Of a stretch of 64,000 nucleotides of DNA, positions 39,267 through 52,115 are shown piece by piece. The stretch is from Monarcha castaneiventris obscurior (Eukaryota > Chordata > Aves > Passeriformes > Monarchidae), in contig JAMPIT010000894.1 in assembly GCA_026261815.1 (NCBI GenBank), positions 51,061,147 through 51,125,146 on the forward strand, given 5' to 3'. The translations under genes were made by a program, and so were the position numbers. The notes under the pieces were generated by a model. It did not search any database, was not told the DNA's origin, and worked only from the letters and a program-made list of their open reading frames with translations. Numbering within the stretch: position 1 is the stretch's first letter; each line of letters begins with the position of its first letter.

Positions 39267-42200
39267 ATACAGAGTGAAGTCAGTGGACACCTGAACTCCA
39301 TAGGGGCCTTGGAGCACTCCCCAAATGACAAAGACCATGTTGGATCTCCAAGCAGAGGAAGCACTTTCAGCAAGACCTTTGCTTTTGCTTGTATTTCATA
39401 CATTTCCTGCCCCTTGGCCTCCCACACGAAACTCACCTTCAGTCTGCAGTGTAGAACTGCCAGAGTGCTGCAAGTAAAACCAAACATGGTATTTGCTCAC
39501 TTGCCTGGAAAAGTAGCCCCTAAGTGAAACTAGAATTTTTTTTTTTTTTTTTCTGCTAACAGTGTAATTTCTGGACTCCAGGTAAAAAGGGACATAAAAA
39601 GTCTGAGAAATGCCGTGAAAGAAAAAAAATATAAGACCCTCTTTGGTAAAATCTTTCTCAAAGGCAGAGTCTCTAGAATTATTGACACTCACAGGACATT
39701 GAAGAGTTGTTTTGGGATTTTAAGATAATTTGCAGTTGAGAACTTTATTCCACCGGTACAGTCTCTAGGCCTTGGAAGAAGCACTAAACTGAAATAAATT
39801 TAAAATAATTGCAGAATTTTAAAATTTCTACTTAACAGCAGCCATGTTTCATTCTACTGATTTCAGCTGAGGTCTGGAAATTTTTCTATATTAGAAAAAG
39901 TAGCCTCAGAATATTAATAAAATATATAGTGTATTGACAGTCACCAGGGAATGACCTGATGCATTTATTCATATGCAACAAGACTGTAGAAAACAAAATA
40001 ACAGTTAAAGAATTGTTAACTATTAAATTGTTAATTCTATTGTGACTCTTCTTTAAATGAAATAGTTTTTATTTTCTAGTTAGCTTTTAAAATGACAGTG
40101 AGGATCTATTTGTGTTTAATAGAAATATTTTTAATTAAAAAAATAACTATTTTAGAAAGAATCTTTCAAGTAAAATATATCCATACTTCTTAATGAAAGA
40201 TGCTCTGCCTCAAAAGTACCTGAGAAGTATTTCAAAATACTTAAAGCCTGAGATCCTGGTGTCAATAAGACCTCTGTACCAAAACCACATTTTAATTATT
40301 TAATTTTCAGCAGCCTCTTCAATTATTGCCCACACCAACTTATAACATTTAAATTAGAATTAGAACAGCTACAATATTTTATTGGTACACATAATGAGAA
40401 AAGTGAAAAATTTTATAGATGATCAACAAATAAATGAAGAAGACAAAACCTCAAGTGAGTATGAGAAGCAACAAAAGTACTGCCACATGAAAAGGGCTCT
40501 CAGATGAGCTTGCAAGCAATAGAAGTATAAATGGAAAAAATATGTTTGAATTCAGCTGTTTTTAGTGAATGAAAGCTGCAGCTGATCAGGGGTTGGACAC
40601 AAAATACTTCTCTATTACAGCCATGCCAGATTATTAACTACAAAACAAGCTGCAAAGACATTTCCACAGGAGGACTATCTAAGGGTCACAAACAAGAAGA
40701 CCACACTGGTACTGTCAAAGGAACTGCTCTTTTTATTAATATTTTTTTAAAATATATTCTCTTTAAGTGGCCTTGAATGAAAGGAGAAATCTTAGGGACC
40801 TTGGTATTGTACAATGGGATGGAAAGGAACACTTCACTCCTGTAGCTTTTAGCCTACATAGGAAAGAGAAACAAAAAACGAGAGTAGGAACAATTCATGC
40901 ACATTCATCTGGTCTTTGCAGTAGAATCCAGAAACTCCATCTGAGCGCACTACCCAGCATTTTGGTAACTGTAAGAACAATGCTTTCAAACAAGAAAAAT
41001 AGATAATATTTGAGGAGAAAGAGTTGTCAGCTGGTGATAACAGTGCAAGTGAGGAAAGAGACAAACCTTTAGCCAAGATTTTAGATCAAGAGATTGCCTT
41101 GATGCAGATGTAACAGAGCAGTGAGACAGCACCTGCAAATATACTGTAAAACAGGCCTTGAGTTTCACAGATGTTGGGTTTGAACTTTCAGTAGCTTTCC
41201 CTTACACTGAGCCATGAAAACCCTTCAGCTGTCATCCACTCTAAAGGGGAGCATCAATCAGTAGACAATAGGGGGAAAGGCCAAGAGAAAATTAGAAAGG
41301 AACACAGTTGTGAACTACCACCCATCCATCATCTGCAACATTGATGCAAAGCATATTCTTGACTCAAGAAAGGGCTCCCAATGTTTGACAGCCCAAAGGT
41401 TTAGCCACAGTAAGCACAGCAACTGAGACTTCCATGAAAGGGTTTAGCAATGGTCTTGATAGTAAGCAACTTCCAAGCCAGCAGGGGTTCCTATAGGATG
41501 GCATGAACCAGCTGGAAATAGCTATTTATCAATGTCTTACCTGTGATGTTGCTATGTTCCAGGCTCTGCCTTGTAATGAAGGGTCCTTTCTTCTTCTTCC
41601 AGCTCAGGTTATTACTTTTTGGGAAAGAAGTTGTGCTGGGTTTGAGAGGATTTTTTTTTTCTTGTTTTCTGGTGAGCAGTAGCTTTTCTGGCATGTGAAA
41701 TGCTATTGATCAGCTCAGTGGTATTTCACATATTATCAAGGATAGCTCACTTTGGAGTTCTGAGTTAGTGTCTTGTGACCTAGGTTTTTTCTCCCTTTTT
41801 TTTTTCAAATGCAAGAGCTTTTTCTGTAATAAGAAACGTTCGATCTGGTATATGATCATGACATCAGTGAGTTGTTCCAGGTATTCCTTGTTTTAAAACA
41901 CTGGCAAGCAGGAGTCATCAGTTAGTACACACCAAATATGTAAATGGTGTCTTGGTCATTTCAAAAGAAGAGTCTGATCTTGTAAAATTTTCTGGTTTGA
42001 GGAAAATTGTGTTTGATATGTAAACAGCCATGTAAAACCCTAACTGAAAGAGTGCCTCTCGTTTGTCTCTAGACTGAACCTGGAATTCATCTCCCCTGAC
42101 CTGAACTAAGAGTCAGATGTCAAGGTGTTTAGACAGCTCCCTCAAAGAAATCATCAGCACTTTTTTCCATAGCCACTGGACAAAAAAAGGCAGCCCCATG

Positions 42201-45200
42201 GTATTATGTTACTCTCTGTCTTGGGAACTTATCCTCAAAAACTATTGCCCACTTCTCTCTGTGGTCTGCAGAAAAGACCTAAACGACTGGTCAGGACTGT
42301 GCTTGCAGAATTGAACTTTGTAATAATACAAAGATGGTTCTATTTTTATATATATAAAAGTGATAATCTCCCCCCTAGATAAAGCATGTGATGATTTCTT
42401 CTACTATAGAATAAGCTTCTAAAATCATTGATTTGTATTAATTGCTGAAAAAAAAAGGGTTTTATCCTTAGTTTCATGTCGTAAGATTTTATTTATGTTT
42501 ATTTTTATGTGTTGAACTTCTACAGTCTTAACTCTGCAGATTCCTGGAGACCTTGAACTTACCTCTGGCTCTTCTTTACTTCAGTGCAAGCAAACTGACT
42601 TACAGAAGAAGTCAGAACGAGCAGCATCAAATAAGAATTCCCTAGATCATTTGTGCCCATTCCATGGTTATTCTTTTGATGCAAGTGAAAACACACATGG
42701 CTGTTTCTGGATCTTTTTAGATATATCTACTTGATTTATCGTAATCTTTGTCTCACCTGATGAACATACATAATAGACACATCTTGTTAGGTTTATCCTT
42801 TCGGAACTATGCAAAAAAGAAAAATTTTACAATATGTGGTACATAAAAATAAATAAATCAGACTAAGTAGATCACTTAGAACACATATGCATTATTAGGT
42901 CACATTCTAAAGGTTGTAAAGAACACGACCAACAGCTGGTTAAAAACAAGTGGTAATCCAGGAAGATTAAAGAAGAAGGTATGAGCAGTGATTTGTAAGA
43001 CAGGTGATCACAACAGTGATAGGAGACACTGCATTATACACACCTTGTTCTTCACATCATTTAAGCTTTTTGATCCTTTTTAATTTCTTTCCAAAGCAAA
43101 TTAGCAGCACCACTTACTACATTGTTTTTCTCCCCCACTGGTTTCCCATAGGTTTCCTTGGGTTCTAGGAATATTTCAATTTCTAAAAGTCATTGATTGG
43201 CTGTTGAAAATTAAAGTAAAAAATCTGATTTTCCAGCATTTGGTCTGTAGGTCTAGTGGGTTTCTTTTATTTCTCTGATTCAGTGATTATTTGGCAGACA
43301 ACTGATCAATTCTAAAACTATTAGTTAGCAGGTCTGCTTGTAAAAGTACCAGAACATGGGAGTAAGCTACCATATCTATGTTTTCTCTCAAGATTTTTGG
43401 AGGATATGTTGGTCCTTCCCCTTGTTATAAGAACAAAAAACATTTCTTTCTGTTCTAGGTGATCCTTATTACATCTATTTTACAAGATATTTTTGTGACT
43501 TAGTTTCTCAGTAAAAACCTTATCAATATAATAATTAGCAGGACCAGACCTTGGAATGTAACTCTCTTCTATTAGATAACTAGCAATTTTACAAATATGC
43601 TCCCCCAAGAGGAAGAAATTTTTCACAGCTGGAAAAAGGAGAAGCTCAGACCCAAGAGCAAGCCAGAAAATAGAGATAAGGATCTCACAAAGCATATAAT
43701 TATCTAGATTAGATGGCCCTGTATTTTTCTTGTTCCCAGTTCTTTAGCTTGTTAAGGGCTGAAACTCTTTACCCACCTTCCCACCAGTTCTGCACTTCCA
43801 ACTCCAACTAACAAATTCACTCTAGATCTTTCTTTCAATGCTTAATGCCATCTTTCCTCCCCTGCCCTTAAAAATGACAACACTGGTGAATAATTTACAG
43901 TGTCTAGAGTATTTCTTTAAATACCTTAAATTTAATATAAATTTAAATTGAAAATCAAAGCAGATTCCCCAAAATACAAAAGCCAAGGTTATTTTGACTG
44001 TTCATTGCTGTTATTTAAAAGGACATGGTCAACACAAAACTTTGGAACAAGCCATATGAGATACCAGAATCAGTCTTGTACAAAGGCAAAACCCTAGAGT
44101 TGAAGTCCAGTCTTTTGCATACTAACAGGCAACCCCAAAAAATAGTAAAGATATGCAATTTACAAAGTCATTATTTTATTCTTTGTAGATACAAATACTA
44201 TTTTAAACTGAAAAGGTCAGACAAGTAACATTCCACATAAGTGATTCATGTACCAAGTACACAATAAACAGAGAAAAACCAAAGTTTATTCTATGAATGA
44301 AACATCTGGGCCCTGAATATCTCTAAACAGTTTGAAACTAAAGCTGAAATTTGAAGACATTGTCCAAAGTTGCTGGAGTGTAAATCAAAATTACAAAGAA
44401 TCCTGCAGCTCACTGCATGTTTGTTAAGCATTTTTAACCTCATACAAAACTGAAAATGTTCAGAAGAATTTAAGTGAAACCACAACATTTCTAACAAGTT
44501 TAACATTCATTTTCCAGGAAGATTAAACCACTACCTAAGATGCAGACAGTGTAGGTCAATGAGTCCACATAAATTAGCTGATTAATGAATATATTACACA
44601 TACTCTCCACCTCTCTCTCCCACCTGTATATGTATATACACAGAGAGTCCAAATATTGACCCACCACAATACTTTTTTTAGTGAAAATTTCTTGATGTGA
44701 AATATTTTGTTTCGTGCTACATTGAAAGCAAAAGTGTTTATTCTGGCTTAAACTGTTCTTTTTTGTTTGGTTGGTTTGTTTTTTTTAAAAGCTGAAGAGT
44801 CACTTTCAAAGCAAACATTTAGAATCCAGAATTCATTCAGAATCCAGAATTCTCATTCCAGATTAATGAGAAAAGTAAATCAATATTTTTAATGACTTAT
44901 TATTTCCAAGTGATTCAAGAGGAAATGTCAGAGGTATGTTTATTTTCTCATAAACTTAGACAAAAATAAAGTGCACAACTCTAGGTGAAAAAATCAGGTC
45001 TAGCTAAAGTGGTTTTGAGGACACTTAGATGATAAGAAGTCTGCTGAAATGGCTCTTTCGAGATATATTTTTCTGCTGCAAATATGAGTTCCACCTAAAT
45101 GTATTTTTCTCCTGTAATAGAAACAGACACATTCATAATATGAACACATAAATGGACAAAATTGGCCTAGAATTATGGACTTGTATTTGCAGATTGAGAG

Positions 45201-46997
45201 TATCTGTAGTAAATTCAGTTGATGTGGGTTCACATTACTGTATTTGAGAGCAAATTAGTTGTTACCAACTTGCTCACTGAATATTTGATTGGCCTGTTAG
45301 AAATGACATTAAAATATTATGAGTCATGATGGCATTTTCTTAATAGCTGCTTCAGTTCACTGTGCATGCGTGGAAATTTTTTTTAAATGAGATTATAAAT
45401 TTACCTATTATGGGATACATCCTACTCCATCTAGAAACTCATCTCTCTGGTGTTAGTTGAAGCTGACAGAATGAGGTTCTGTACAGCAATTCACTACAGA
45501 ATTTGATATGTGTTTTATCAGGGATTGCAATGCTATCAGAAAGATAGCAACAGGATCTTATTTTGACCTAGCATTTAATGAAATTGATGAATTCCTTGTT
45601 TATACCAAGACGTCCATGGCTCACATATGTGCTTCTGCTTAGTGAGGAAAGTGTTAAAGTCCATCACTAATACAATACTTTTAAAGCTTTACAGTACCAT
45701 ACATTTTAACACTCTTGGAAACTTAAGAAGCTGTCTCAAAGTAAGCAAAAAAAGTAGAATTCATCTCTGTGCTTGCTAGAACATCTGATTCAACACTTTT
45801 CTTTGAATAGCTGCTCATGACAGAGGTTGTTGTGGGTTTTGTAAGGTTTTAAAATTCAGTCAAGATAGAGCTTATTAAATGAAGAGTTCACAAGACAAGA
45901 AGGCAGAGACTTCTTAACCCATACCATCAAGGGAGAAAAAAGTAGCCACCGTTGTCTCACTGCTTGAAGCAGGACAGACTTCACATATACAGAAAATGTG
46001 GAAGGCAACCACCGCTCACAATTTCCTGGTGCCTTTCATCTAAACACCACATAACACTAAATAAACATTAATGAATTAAGCTGCTCAATATAGCTACAAA
46101 GCAAGTACAGTAAGAAGGAAATGTGGGGTTTTTGGCAGATATCCTAGTACCCTAAAACTGCTGATCATAAAATGATCCAAAGCAATGGTTAGAAGCCATC
46201 AAGAAAAAATTATCTCTTATTTCATATTCTACAGAGTGCTTTGTGAGAAGTTAAGGAAAAAAACATTACCAAGATATTGCTGGTTAAGTAATTTTCAATA
46301 TATATGATTTCTTGATGAAAAGAAAAAGTAAGAATTAAGACAAATGTTCATGAAAAAAAAATCTATTTTAAAATCATGTCTGTTATTTAGGTTATCATCT
46401 ACTTCTCAACTTCCAGAGCTACTGAAGGTCCCATTTAAATTTTAAAAAATACAGGGCTGGTTAGAAAACCAGAAAAATGAAAATTCAAGTTGCAATTAAT
46501 TAAACTTTGCAGATTATTTAGCATATGTGTGAACAGCTTTTCACAAAAAGAGTAGCTTGAATGTTAAAAACATGTCTGAACATAAGCAATTCCAGTTCTT
46601 GTAAGGCTTGGAAAGGAGAAGAAATTATCACTGTGTAATGATTCTAAACCATAGGTAGAAAATCTCGTATTATGAGATAAAACACACACACAATTAAAGA
46701 TTTTTCTAGAATTCTATGAATTCCTTTAGGAAATTTCAGTCAATGTAAATAAAGAACTTTCTGCAAGTCTGTATCCTCCAATGGAGCACATCTTTATACA
46801 GCTTAAGAATGTCTTCTAACATAATTTGAAACCAGTATTTGAACATTTTTTGGAATTTTTTATCTCAGTTGCATAATTCTATTAAAAAATAACAACAGTT
46901 AAGAACTGGACTCAGACTGTAACATCCCTGTCATTTCAAGGTATATACTTGCAGCTTTAAGGATTATTTTTCTTCTAATACAGATGAGGCTAAAACA
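39267..46997. other. Intergenic, directly downstream of INSC
   Basis: AT-rich sequence between the solo LTR and the INSC 3' end. No repeat family, RNA gene or exon recognised, apart from the poly(T) tract at 39.54 kb. Extended INSC 3' UTR forms could reach into the right end. Confidence 0.6.
39536..39552. repeat. Poly(T) tract
   Basis: A run of about 17 T on the plus strand, 270 bases past the solo LTR. It could be the A tail of a minus-strand retroposon, but no element is recognisable behind it. Confidence 0.7.
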
Positions 46998-47375
46998 TTT
47001 ATTGAAAAACCTACAAAGTGTCCTAACTATAGAAAAATATCAGTGATAAAACATCATTGGAAGCATTTAACATCAGAGCAAAAAATTCTTGGCTTCATTA
47101 CCTTAATTCAACTATATTAAACAAAACATTTTGTTTGATGGCAATGATAAGGTCTGGTGTGTCTTGGCAGGAAAATAAAATAAAAAATTACCTTTGCAAA
47201 CCACTGAAACAAGTTTTCTCATTCTGTTCCTTTGCTCCTACAAACCACATGTTCATGGGTTCAGAATAAATAAGTCATAAATAACAATAGGACTAAAACA
47301 AAATAAAATTGTACATGTGTTAGCTAACTGTATACCTATCATCTTGGTAATTGTTAGAAGGTTTTTGGCTCCCAT
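46998..47375 (-). other. INSC: INSC 3' UTR with candidate poly(A) signal
   Basis: Non-coding sequence directly past the INSC stop. The first canonical AATAAA on the transcript strand is at 47003-46998, about 370 bases after the stop, so a short 3' UTR is plausible. The UTR is AT-rich with no other clear element. A longer UTR using a more distal signal cannot be excluded without transcript data. Confidence 0.5.
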
Positions 47376-47504
47376 TTATACAAAGCTCTCTTCCATATTT
47401 GTGCATAGCAGAAAAGAATCCACAAGTCTGGGCTTTACCAGCTGCTGAAAGTCTGAATCTTCCAGTCCACCAGGACTCATAGCTGCTAGTCTCCTCAAGG
47501 CTGC
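47376..47504 (-). CDS. INSC: INSC terminal coding exon and stop codon
   Basis: The last coding part of INSC: 42 codons and a TAA stop (47378-47376), starting AALRRLAAMSPGGLEDSDFQ and ending with the tail CTNMEESFV. The acceptor is TTTCTAG and the exon is entered in phase 0. The four terminal residues ESFV fit a class I PDZ ligand (S/T-x-hydrophobic at the C-terminus). This is consistent with the known attachment of inscuteable to PDZ-containing polarity proteins such as PAR3, but the partner is inference here. A GTAAAG inside the exon after FQQL resembles a donor. Reading through it gives the conserved C-terminus, so it was not used as an exon end. Confidence 0.94.
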   Translation of the reverse strand, partial: AALRRLAAMSPGGLEDSDFQQLVKPRLVDSFLLCTNMEESFV

Positions 47505-48854
47505 CTAGAAAAACAAAACAGCATCATTGCCATGCACTCAGGGTTGGCCAAGCCTTTTCTGCAGGAATCCATTATAACCATATTTAATAATAGCCAGAAC
47601 TCAAAACTGAACTGTGCAGGTCTATGAATTCTGCTACCTGGGTAATCTCTTGTTACTGTCTTCATCTGTCAGATGAAACTTCCCTCAAGCAAAGTTATTA
47701 AATGACAACTATTTGGGGGCACATTACTTTTAGACCTGAGCAGCAGGTCTAAGTACAGTACAAGCCCTCAGAGACCAGTAACAATATCTGTCAGAGCTTG
47801 AAGCAGCTTATGTGTCAAGGACAATATTTTTGCCACATTTTTATCAGAAAATGTCTTCAGGCAGTTACTAAAATATCAGGAGAAGCAGAATTGCTGAGGC
47901 AGGGAGGTAGGTAATGTCTCAAGCAATCGGCATGGATTCAAGGAATGTGCAGCAAAAACTTCAATGAGACAGAAAAATCATAGTCTGGTTTGCTGCCATC
48001 TCTCTGTGGTCTCTGCTCTAACCATACAAGATTAACAAGATTCTTGGCATGTAGGAAGAATAACCACAGCATTTTCTATGCTCACGTTTATACTTTCTTC
48101 ATCCTGAATGAGACCTCTTTAAACGAACAAGCTGCAATAACTGAGCTTTACTTTTACATTTAAAACAACATTTATAACATAAAGCACTGTCAAACGATAT
48201 TCTTCAGTCCTCATCCATCAGAGCTTGTGTTCTAACCCTAGATCACTCATATTCCCAGAGTCCTTTCACAGAATGCTCAGTGAAATCATTCAGCTCTGGC
48301 ATTTGGCTCACAGTCTGTGTGGTGCAGGGCCGGCAGCAGGGATTTCTCTCCTGAGCACAGAAAGTATTATCCTTCTGCTGCCCACTCCTTGACTGGGCAC
48401 TACATTGTCTTGGAGACACAAATAGAACAAAAAAATTGGGTTGGAGTGGAAGCAAGAAATACTTTTTCCCCTTTTTGGATGCCTTACATAAATATTTTCA
48501 TATAGGTGTGAGTGCAGATGAAGGGCTGCTACCCCCATGACTCAAGGCTAATGTCAACAATCATAGAACCATCACAGAATGGAATTTAGGAATTAATGAA
48601 TCCTTAAATTCCTAAGTGTTCCAGTGAAATTTTTTGGTGCCCAATAATGTGAAGATGGAGCCATTTTTCCTTATGTGTTTAAATCTTCAATCAGAGGATG
48701 AATAATTGACAGTGTACAGGATTATGCTTAAGGGGAAAAGCAGGAGACCCTGACATGAATTTAAAACATTTCTGCAATACTTATTCATTTTGAAACCTAA
48801 AGGGATGCTTTTTTCCTTAATTTTCCATGAAAAGAAAGACTAAAATGTACATAC
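47505..48854 (-). other. INSC: INSC last intron
   Basis: A 1,350-base phase-0 GT-AG intron. A possible scrap of a CR1 3' end lies near 48,558-48,590 (motifs AATCATAGAACC and ACAGAATGG), too short to call firmly. Nothing else is recognised. Confidence 0.85.
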
Positions 48855-48931
48855 CAGACATGCCACTAAAACAGAATCACTGTTATTTCTTTCTGTTGGT
48901 GATCTGCAAAGTTTAATCAGGCGAGGAATAC
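48855..48931 (-). CDS. INSC: INSC coding exon (armadillo-repeat region), penultimate
   Basis: A 77-base exon. Two bases complete the Cys codon (T|GT), then 25 codons read IPRLIKLCRSPTERNNSDSV followed by LVACL, ending in phase 0. The acceptor is GTGCACTCAG and the donor is GTCTG|GTATGT. The -LIKLCRSPTERN- segment matches the vertebrate INSC C-terminal region. It is spaced 654 bases from the exon upstream and 1,350 bases from the last exon. Confidence 0.93.
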
Positions 48932-49585
48932 CTGAGTGCACAAAAAAGTGTCAGGAGAAATAATTTAGAAAAACAACCTCTTATTTTGAGAATTTTTTAG
49001 ATGCATCATATTTATCTTTTTTTTTAGTAGATACGATCTCTAATGCAAAGATCATATGCAAATACTTAAGGGACTTTCCATGGAGCTATGCAGTTCAGAG
49101 CAGTCATAATTAATAGTTGCAAAGCATAAACAAATAAATTGGGTTTACTTGCTGCTGCTCTCTGAGTGGAAACTGTGACTCCATTTCTTCCCTACTTAGC
49201 CTCCAATACACCCTTAAAAAACTCCTACCCAAAGAACACATTCCCTCCCGTTGGATTCATCACATCTGGACCTGCTGGGATCTCAGTTTTCTGTGCCCTG
49301 ACAGATCCTGCACAAGGGTTTACATAAAAGAGTAGAGAAGGCAGCAGTGTCAGTCAGCACAGTAAGGCACAGCTACGTGTTGAGTGGATGCTGCACCTCA
49401 GGTTCCTCTGGGAAATGAGCCAGAGGTTCATTTAGCTCCATCTCCTCAGTCATTCTCTGGACAGACTCCATAGGGAATATCTTTCATAAAGTTTACCAAG
49501 TGAGGCTAAAAATTAAAAAAAAGCTTCTCCATGGCTGGCAGTTCCTCCCTCTTTCAGTGCCATTAAGCAGGAGACACATCCTTAC
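48932..49585 (-). other. INSC: INSC intron between exons at 49.6 and 48.9 kb
   Basis: A 654-base phase-1 GT-AG intron. It is AT-rich apart from a moderately GC-balanced stretch near the donor. No repeat or RNA gene was recognised. Confidence 0.85.
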
Positions 49586-49741
49586 AGCTGAGTTTTATGG
49601 CTGCATCTGCCACCTCGGGATCTCGGCTGAGCCGTGCCAGGGTCACTGCAGATTTCTGTTGGACTCGCTCACAAGCAGCAACTTCTGCTGGATTTCCTGA
49701 GGAGGATTTTTCAAAGAGCATTTCCATTAACAGCTGAACAC
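49586..49741 (-). CDS. INSC: INSC coding exon (armadillo-repeat region), third from the 3' end
   Basis: A 156-base exon. Two bases complete the split Gly codon, then come 51 codons that include VQLLMEMLFEKSSSGNPAEV and AACERVQQKSAVTLARLSRD, and the last base starts a split Cys codon. The acceptor is TTCTTTTAG and the donor is AGCT|GTAAGG. VQQKSAVTLARLSRDP is the most characteristic INSC armadillo-repeat stretch in the window. The reading frame is intact through both junctions. The short Ser-rich loop after MLFEK is where I would expect most variation between species. Confidence 0.94.
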
Positions 49742-51533
49742 CTAAAAGAACACAAGAGCTGTCGTTACCCTCTCTCCAACAAAAAACTCAGTGCATAAAA
49801 GTAAAGGGAAAAGGAAAGCTGGGTTAATACAGACCAGTCAGTGCCCAAGTAAGGCACAGAGAATAAATAAGGGCAGCGATTTGGGCATCAGCACTCAGGC
49901 ACATCTGACCTGTGCATAAGTTTGCCTTCAGTAGGAAGCTACAGAACTTCTGGAACTAGAAAATGCACTAACTCTTTCCTCCTCTAAAAGTTGGTATTTT
50001 AAATTTCACAAACTTATTTCAGTCAACTAAATGCAATTCCTTATTTGCTTCTAAACTGACCTGAAGGTAATCGCTACCTGAAAAACCTGTAGTGACATAT
50101 TACAGGTCTCTAAATGAAGTTTCAGTCTCAAGTAAAATAATTATTTTATTGTTTGTTTACATATTTTAAGCAAGCCTTTAAAAGTTTCCTTCTCAAACTG
50201 TTTGAGGGTATTTCAGAATGAGGAATCTTTTAATGAAGGGAATGATTAAATTCTGTTTCTTGAAGTTTACTGTATGACTAATTCTGCACTCCAGAAGAGA
50301 CAATGTCATCCATGTCAAAATGGCTTCATTAACTTATTGCATTGATACTCTTCTTGTAGCACCACAAAAAAAAAAAAAAAGATTTCTCCTTTCTAGATTA
50401 TTTTAAGTGTAAAGACAATTATGTGCTATTAGACTCCGTATGCTATTAGGCATTCAGATTACTTCAGCTAGCATCAGAGGATTTTAACTGTTAGAACATT
50501 TGCATAAATAATTCATAGAATTATCATCAGAACCATGCAGCTAGATAATAATCAATCAACATACAAAAAACTCAAGAGTTGAGAAGAAAGTACCTAAATT
50601 CTCCAGCATTCAAAGACCATTCTCAGAATGTTGCCTCTGACTAGCACCTGCTTGTTATAACATTAGGCAGACACAAAAAAGACTTTACACACAGAATGAG
50701 TGTCAAATCCTCTCAAAAGTCAGGGGGCAAATGCTTCTTGTGAACCTCCATGAAGAAGTATGCACAAATTTTACTTGGTGTCATTGTCCCTGACAATCTA
50801 CTGCAGTGCCTAGCATGAGTAAGGCCTACTTGGCCTAGCAAAGCAATATATGTGACTTTTCACTGCAATTTAATATTTACCACAAAAAAAAAAAAAAAGG
50901 CGCCTGTCTTACTATATTTCTTGGCCTTGAATCTGTTGGTAGTTGTATTCATATGGCAATTATATCTTCCTCTATCTTTATTCACAGAATTATTAACTTT
51001 TTGGACTTCTGGCGTGCCAGTAACACCCAGGATTTCTTCAACATAGTGAATTTTGCATAATGTGGTTTTCAAAGAAGCGTGAGGAAAAAACTGGCAATTG
51101 CAGTAATAAGCACATAATACTTCTGAATACCTGTGAAAAAAAGTGACATAAAATGCAGGTATGCACGGCTCAGCATCAGGTGATGACTTTCAGCTTGTAA
51201 GAATTGCCACATTGTGTAATTACCACAGTAAAGGCTGTTGAAACCCTTTTTACTACTTAGCTTTGCATCTAGAAGTAAGTCACACACACAGAACACCAGC
51301 AATGTGGTCACTAATGCAAAGTTTCCTAAAACAGTGGCATTTTATTTGTTATGTAGAACCATCCCCAGGACTCATTTTGTGCCCTGCAGCAATGTGCAAT
51401 ATCTAGCTGAGACAGGATGAAAATGAAGCTTTATTAGTGAAGCCTTTCTCCTTTACCTTGTAAGTCCTGCATTCCCATCTACTCAGACTCTCCAGAAATA
51501 AATAAAAAAATATAATTCAGCTAAAATACATAC
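49742..51533 (-). other. INSC: INSC intron between exons at 51.5 and 49.7 kb
   Basis: A 1,792-base phase-1 GT-AG intron. It contains two plus-strand A tracts (about 50,366-50,380 and 50,883-50,898), which could be retroposon tails or simple homopolymers. No flanking element is recognised. Confidence 0.85.
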
Positions 51534-51600
51534 CATTTCCTTGAATGATTTCTGAAGCACACTGGTCCAACACAGACATGTTTGCCAATATTGTTACCAC
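51534..51600 (-). CDS. INSC: INSC coding exon (armadillo-repeat region), fourth from the 3' end
   Basis: A 67-base exon encoding 22 residues (VVTILANMSVLDQCASEIIQ followed by GN) plus the first base of a split Gly codon. It joins the preceding exon in phase 0, giving ...YSRDQ-VVTILANMS..., which is the continuous order expected for vertebrate INSC. The acceptor is ACAACAG and the donor is AATG|GTATGT. It follows the largest intron in the window (about 10.4 kb). The sequence is an armadillo-type helix pair with regularly spaced Val/Ile/Leu. No stop or frameshift is seen. Confidence 0.92.
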
Positions 51601-52030
51601 CTGTTGTTAAAAAGAGAAGGAAATATGTAGTCTAGTCCTACAATTCAGTAATATTAAATATCATTGTGATTCATAAAATAAATATGGCAGAAATATGGCA
51701 AACATCTGGGAGTGCTGTTATTGAGCTGAATCGGTTTGGGTGAAATGCTAAGAAACCCTCACAAGAGATTTAGAGTTTTGAGCTTTGATTCAAGGGAGTA
51801 TTTAAGGAATATTTTTCAGTTTTGTTGAAGTCAAGAACTGTGTGCATGTCAAAGTACTATCTCAAAAGGAACTGGACTTAAAAATCTGTTTATATCTTTC
51901 AGAGGTAAAGACCATGGTTAGGCTTGTACCAACACATTCTCTGTTGGTATGTGCACAAGCACATTCTGAGATCTTGATTTACATAATTTCTTATCCCAAA
52001 TAGCTTTAACTCTTTTTGATATTAGGTGTA

Positions 52031-52115
52031 ACTTAACTTGCTTAAAGTGATGCAGCAAGCTACTGACAGAGCCTGGACCCTGTGGTGCTGTTAGCTTTCA
52101 GTCCCCCATTCCCTT
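52031..52115 (+). repeat. MIR-like SINE remnant
   Basis: The run ACTTGCTTAAAGTGATGCAG, then CAAGCTACTGACAGAGCCTG, then GACCCTGTGG follows the MIR core pattern (acttgccc-aagg-tca-cacagc-aag...ggcagagc-tgga) with scattered substitutions. It lies in the large INSC intron. Called from the remembered consensus only. Confidence 0.55.

Noticed and set aside
38971..39692. Several minus-strand frames of 66-100 codons around the solo LTR
   Set aside because: They lie in or beside LTR sequence with no gag, pol or env resemblance. The LTR is solo.
48558..48600. Possible CR1 tail scrap (AATCATAGAACC, ACAGAATGG)
   Set aside because: Only about 40 bases with poor continuation; it cannot be separated from chance.
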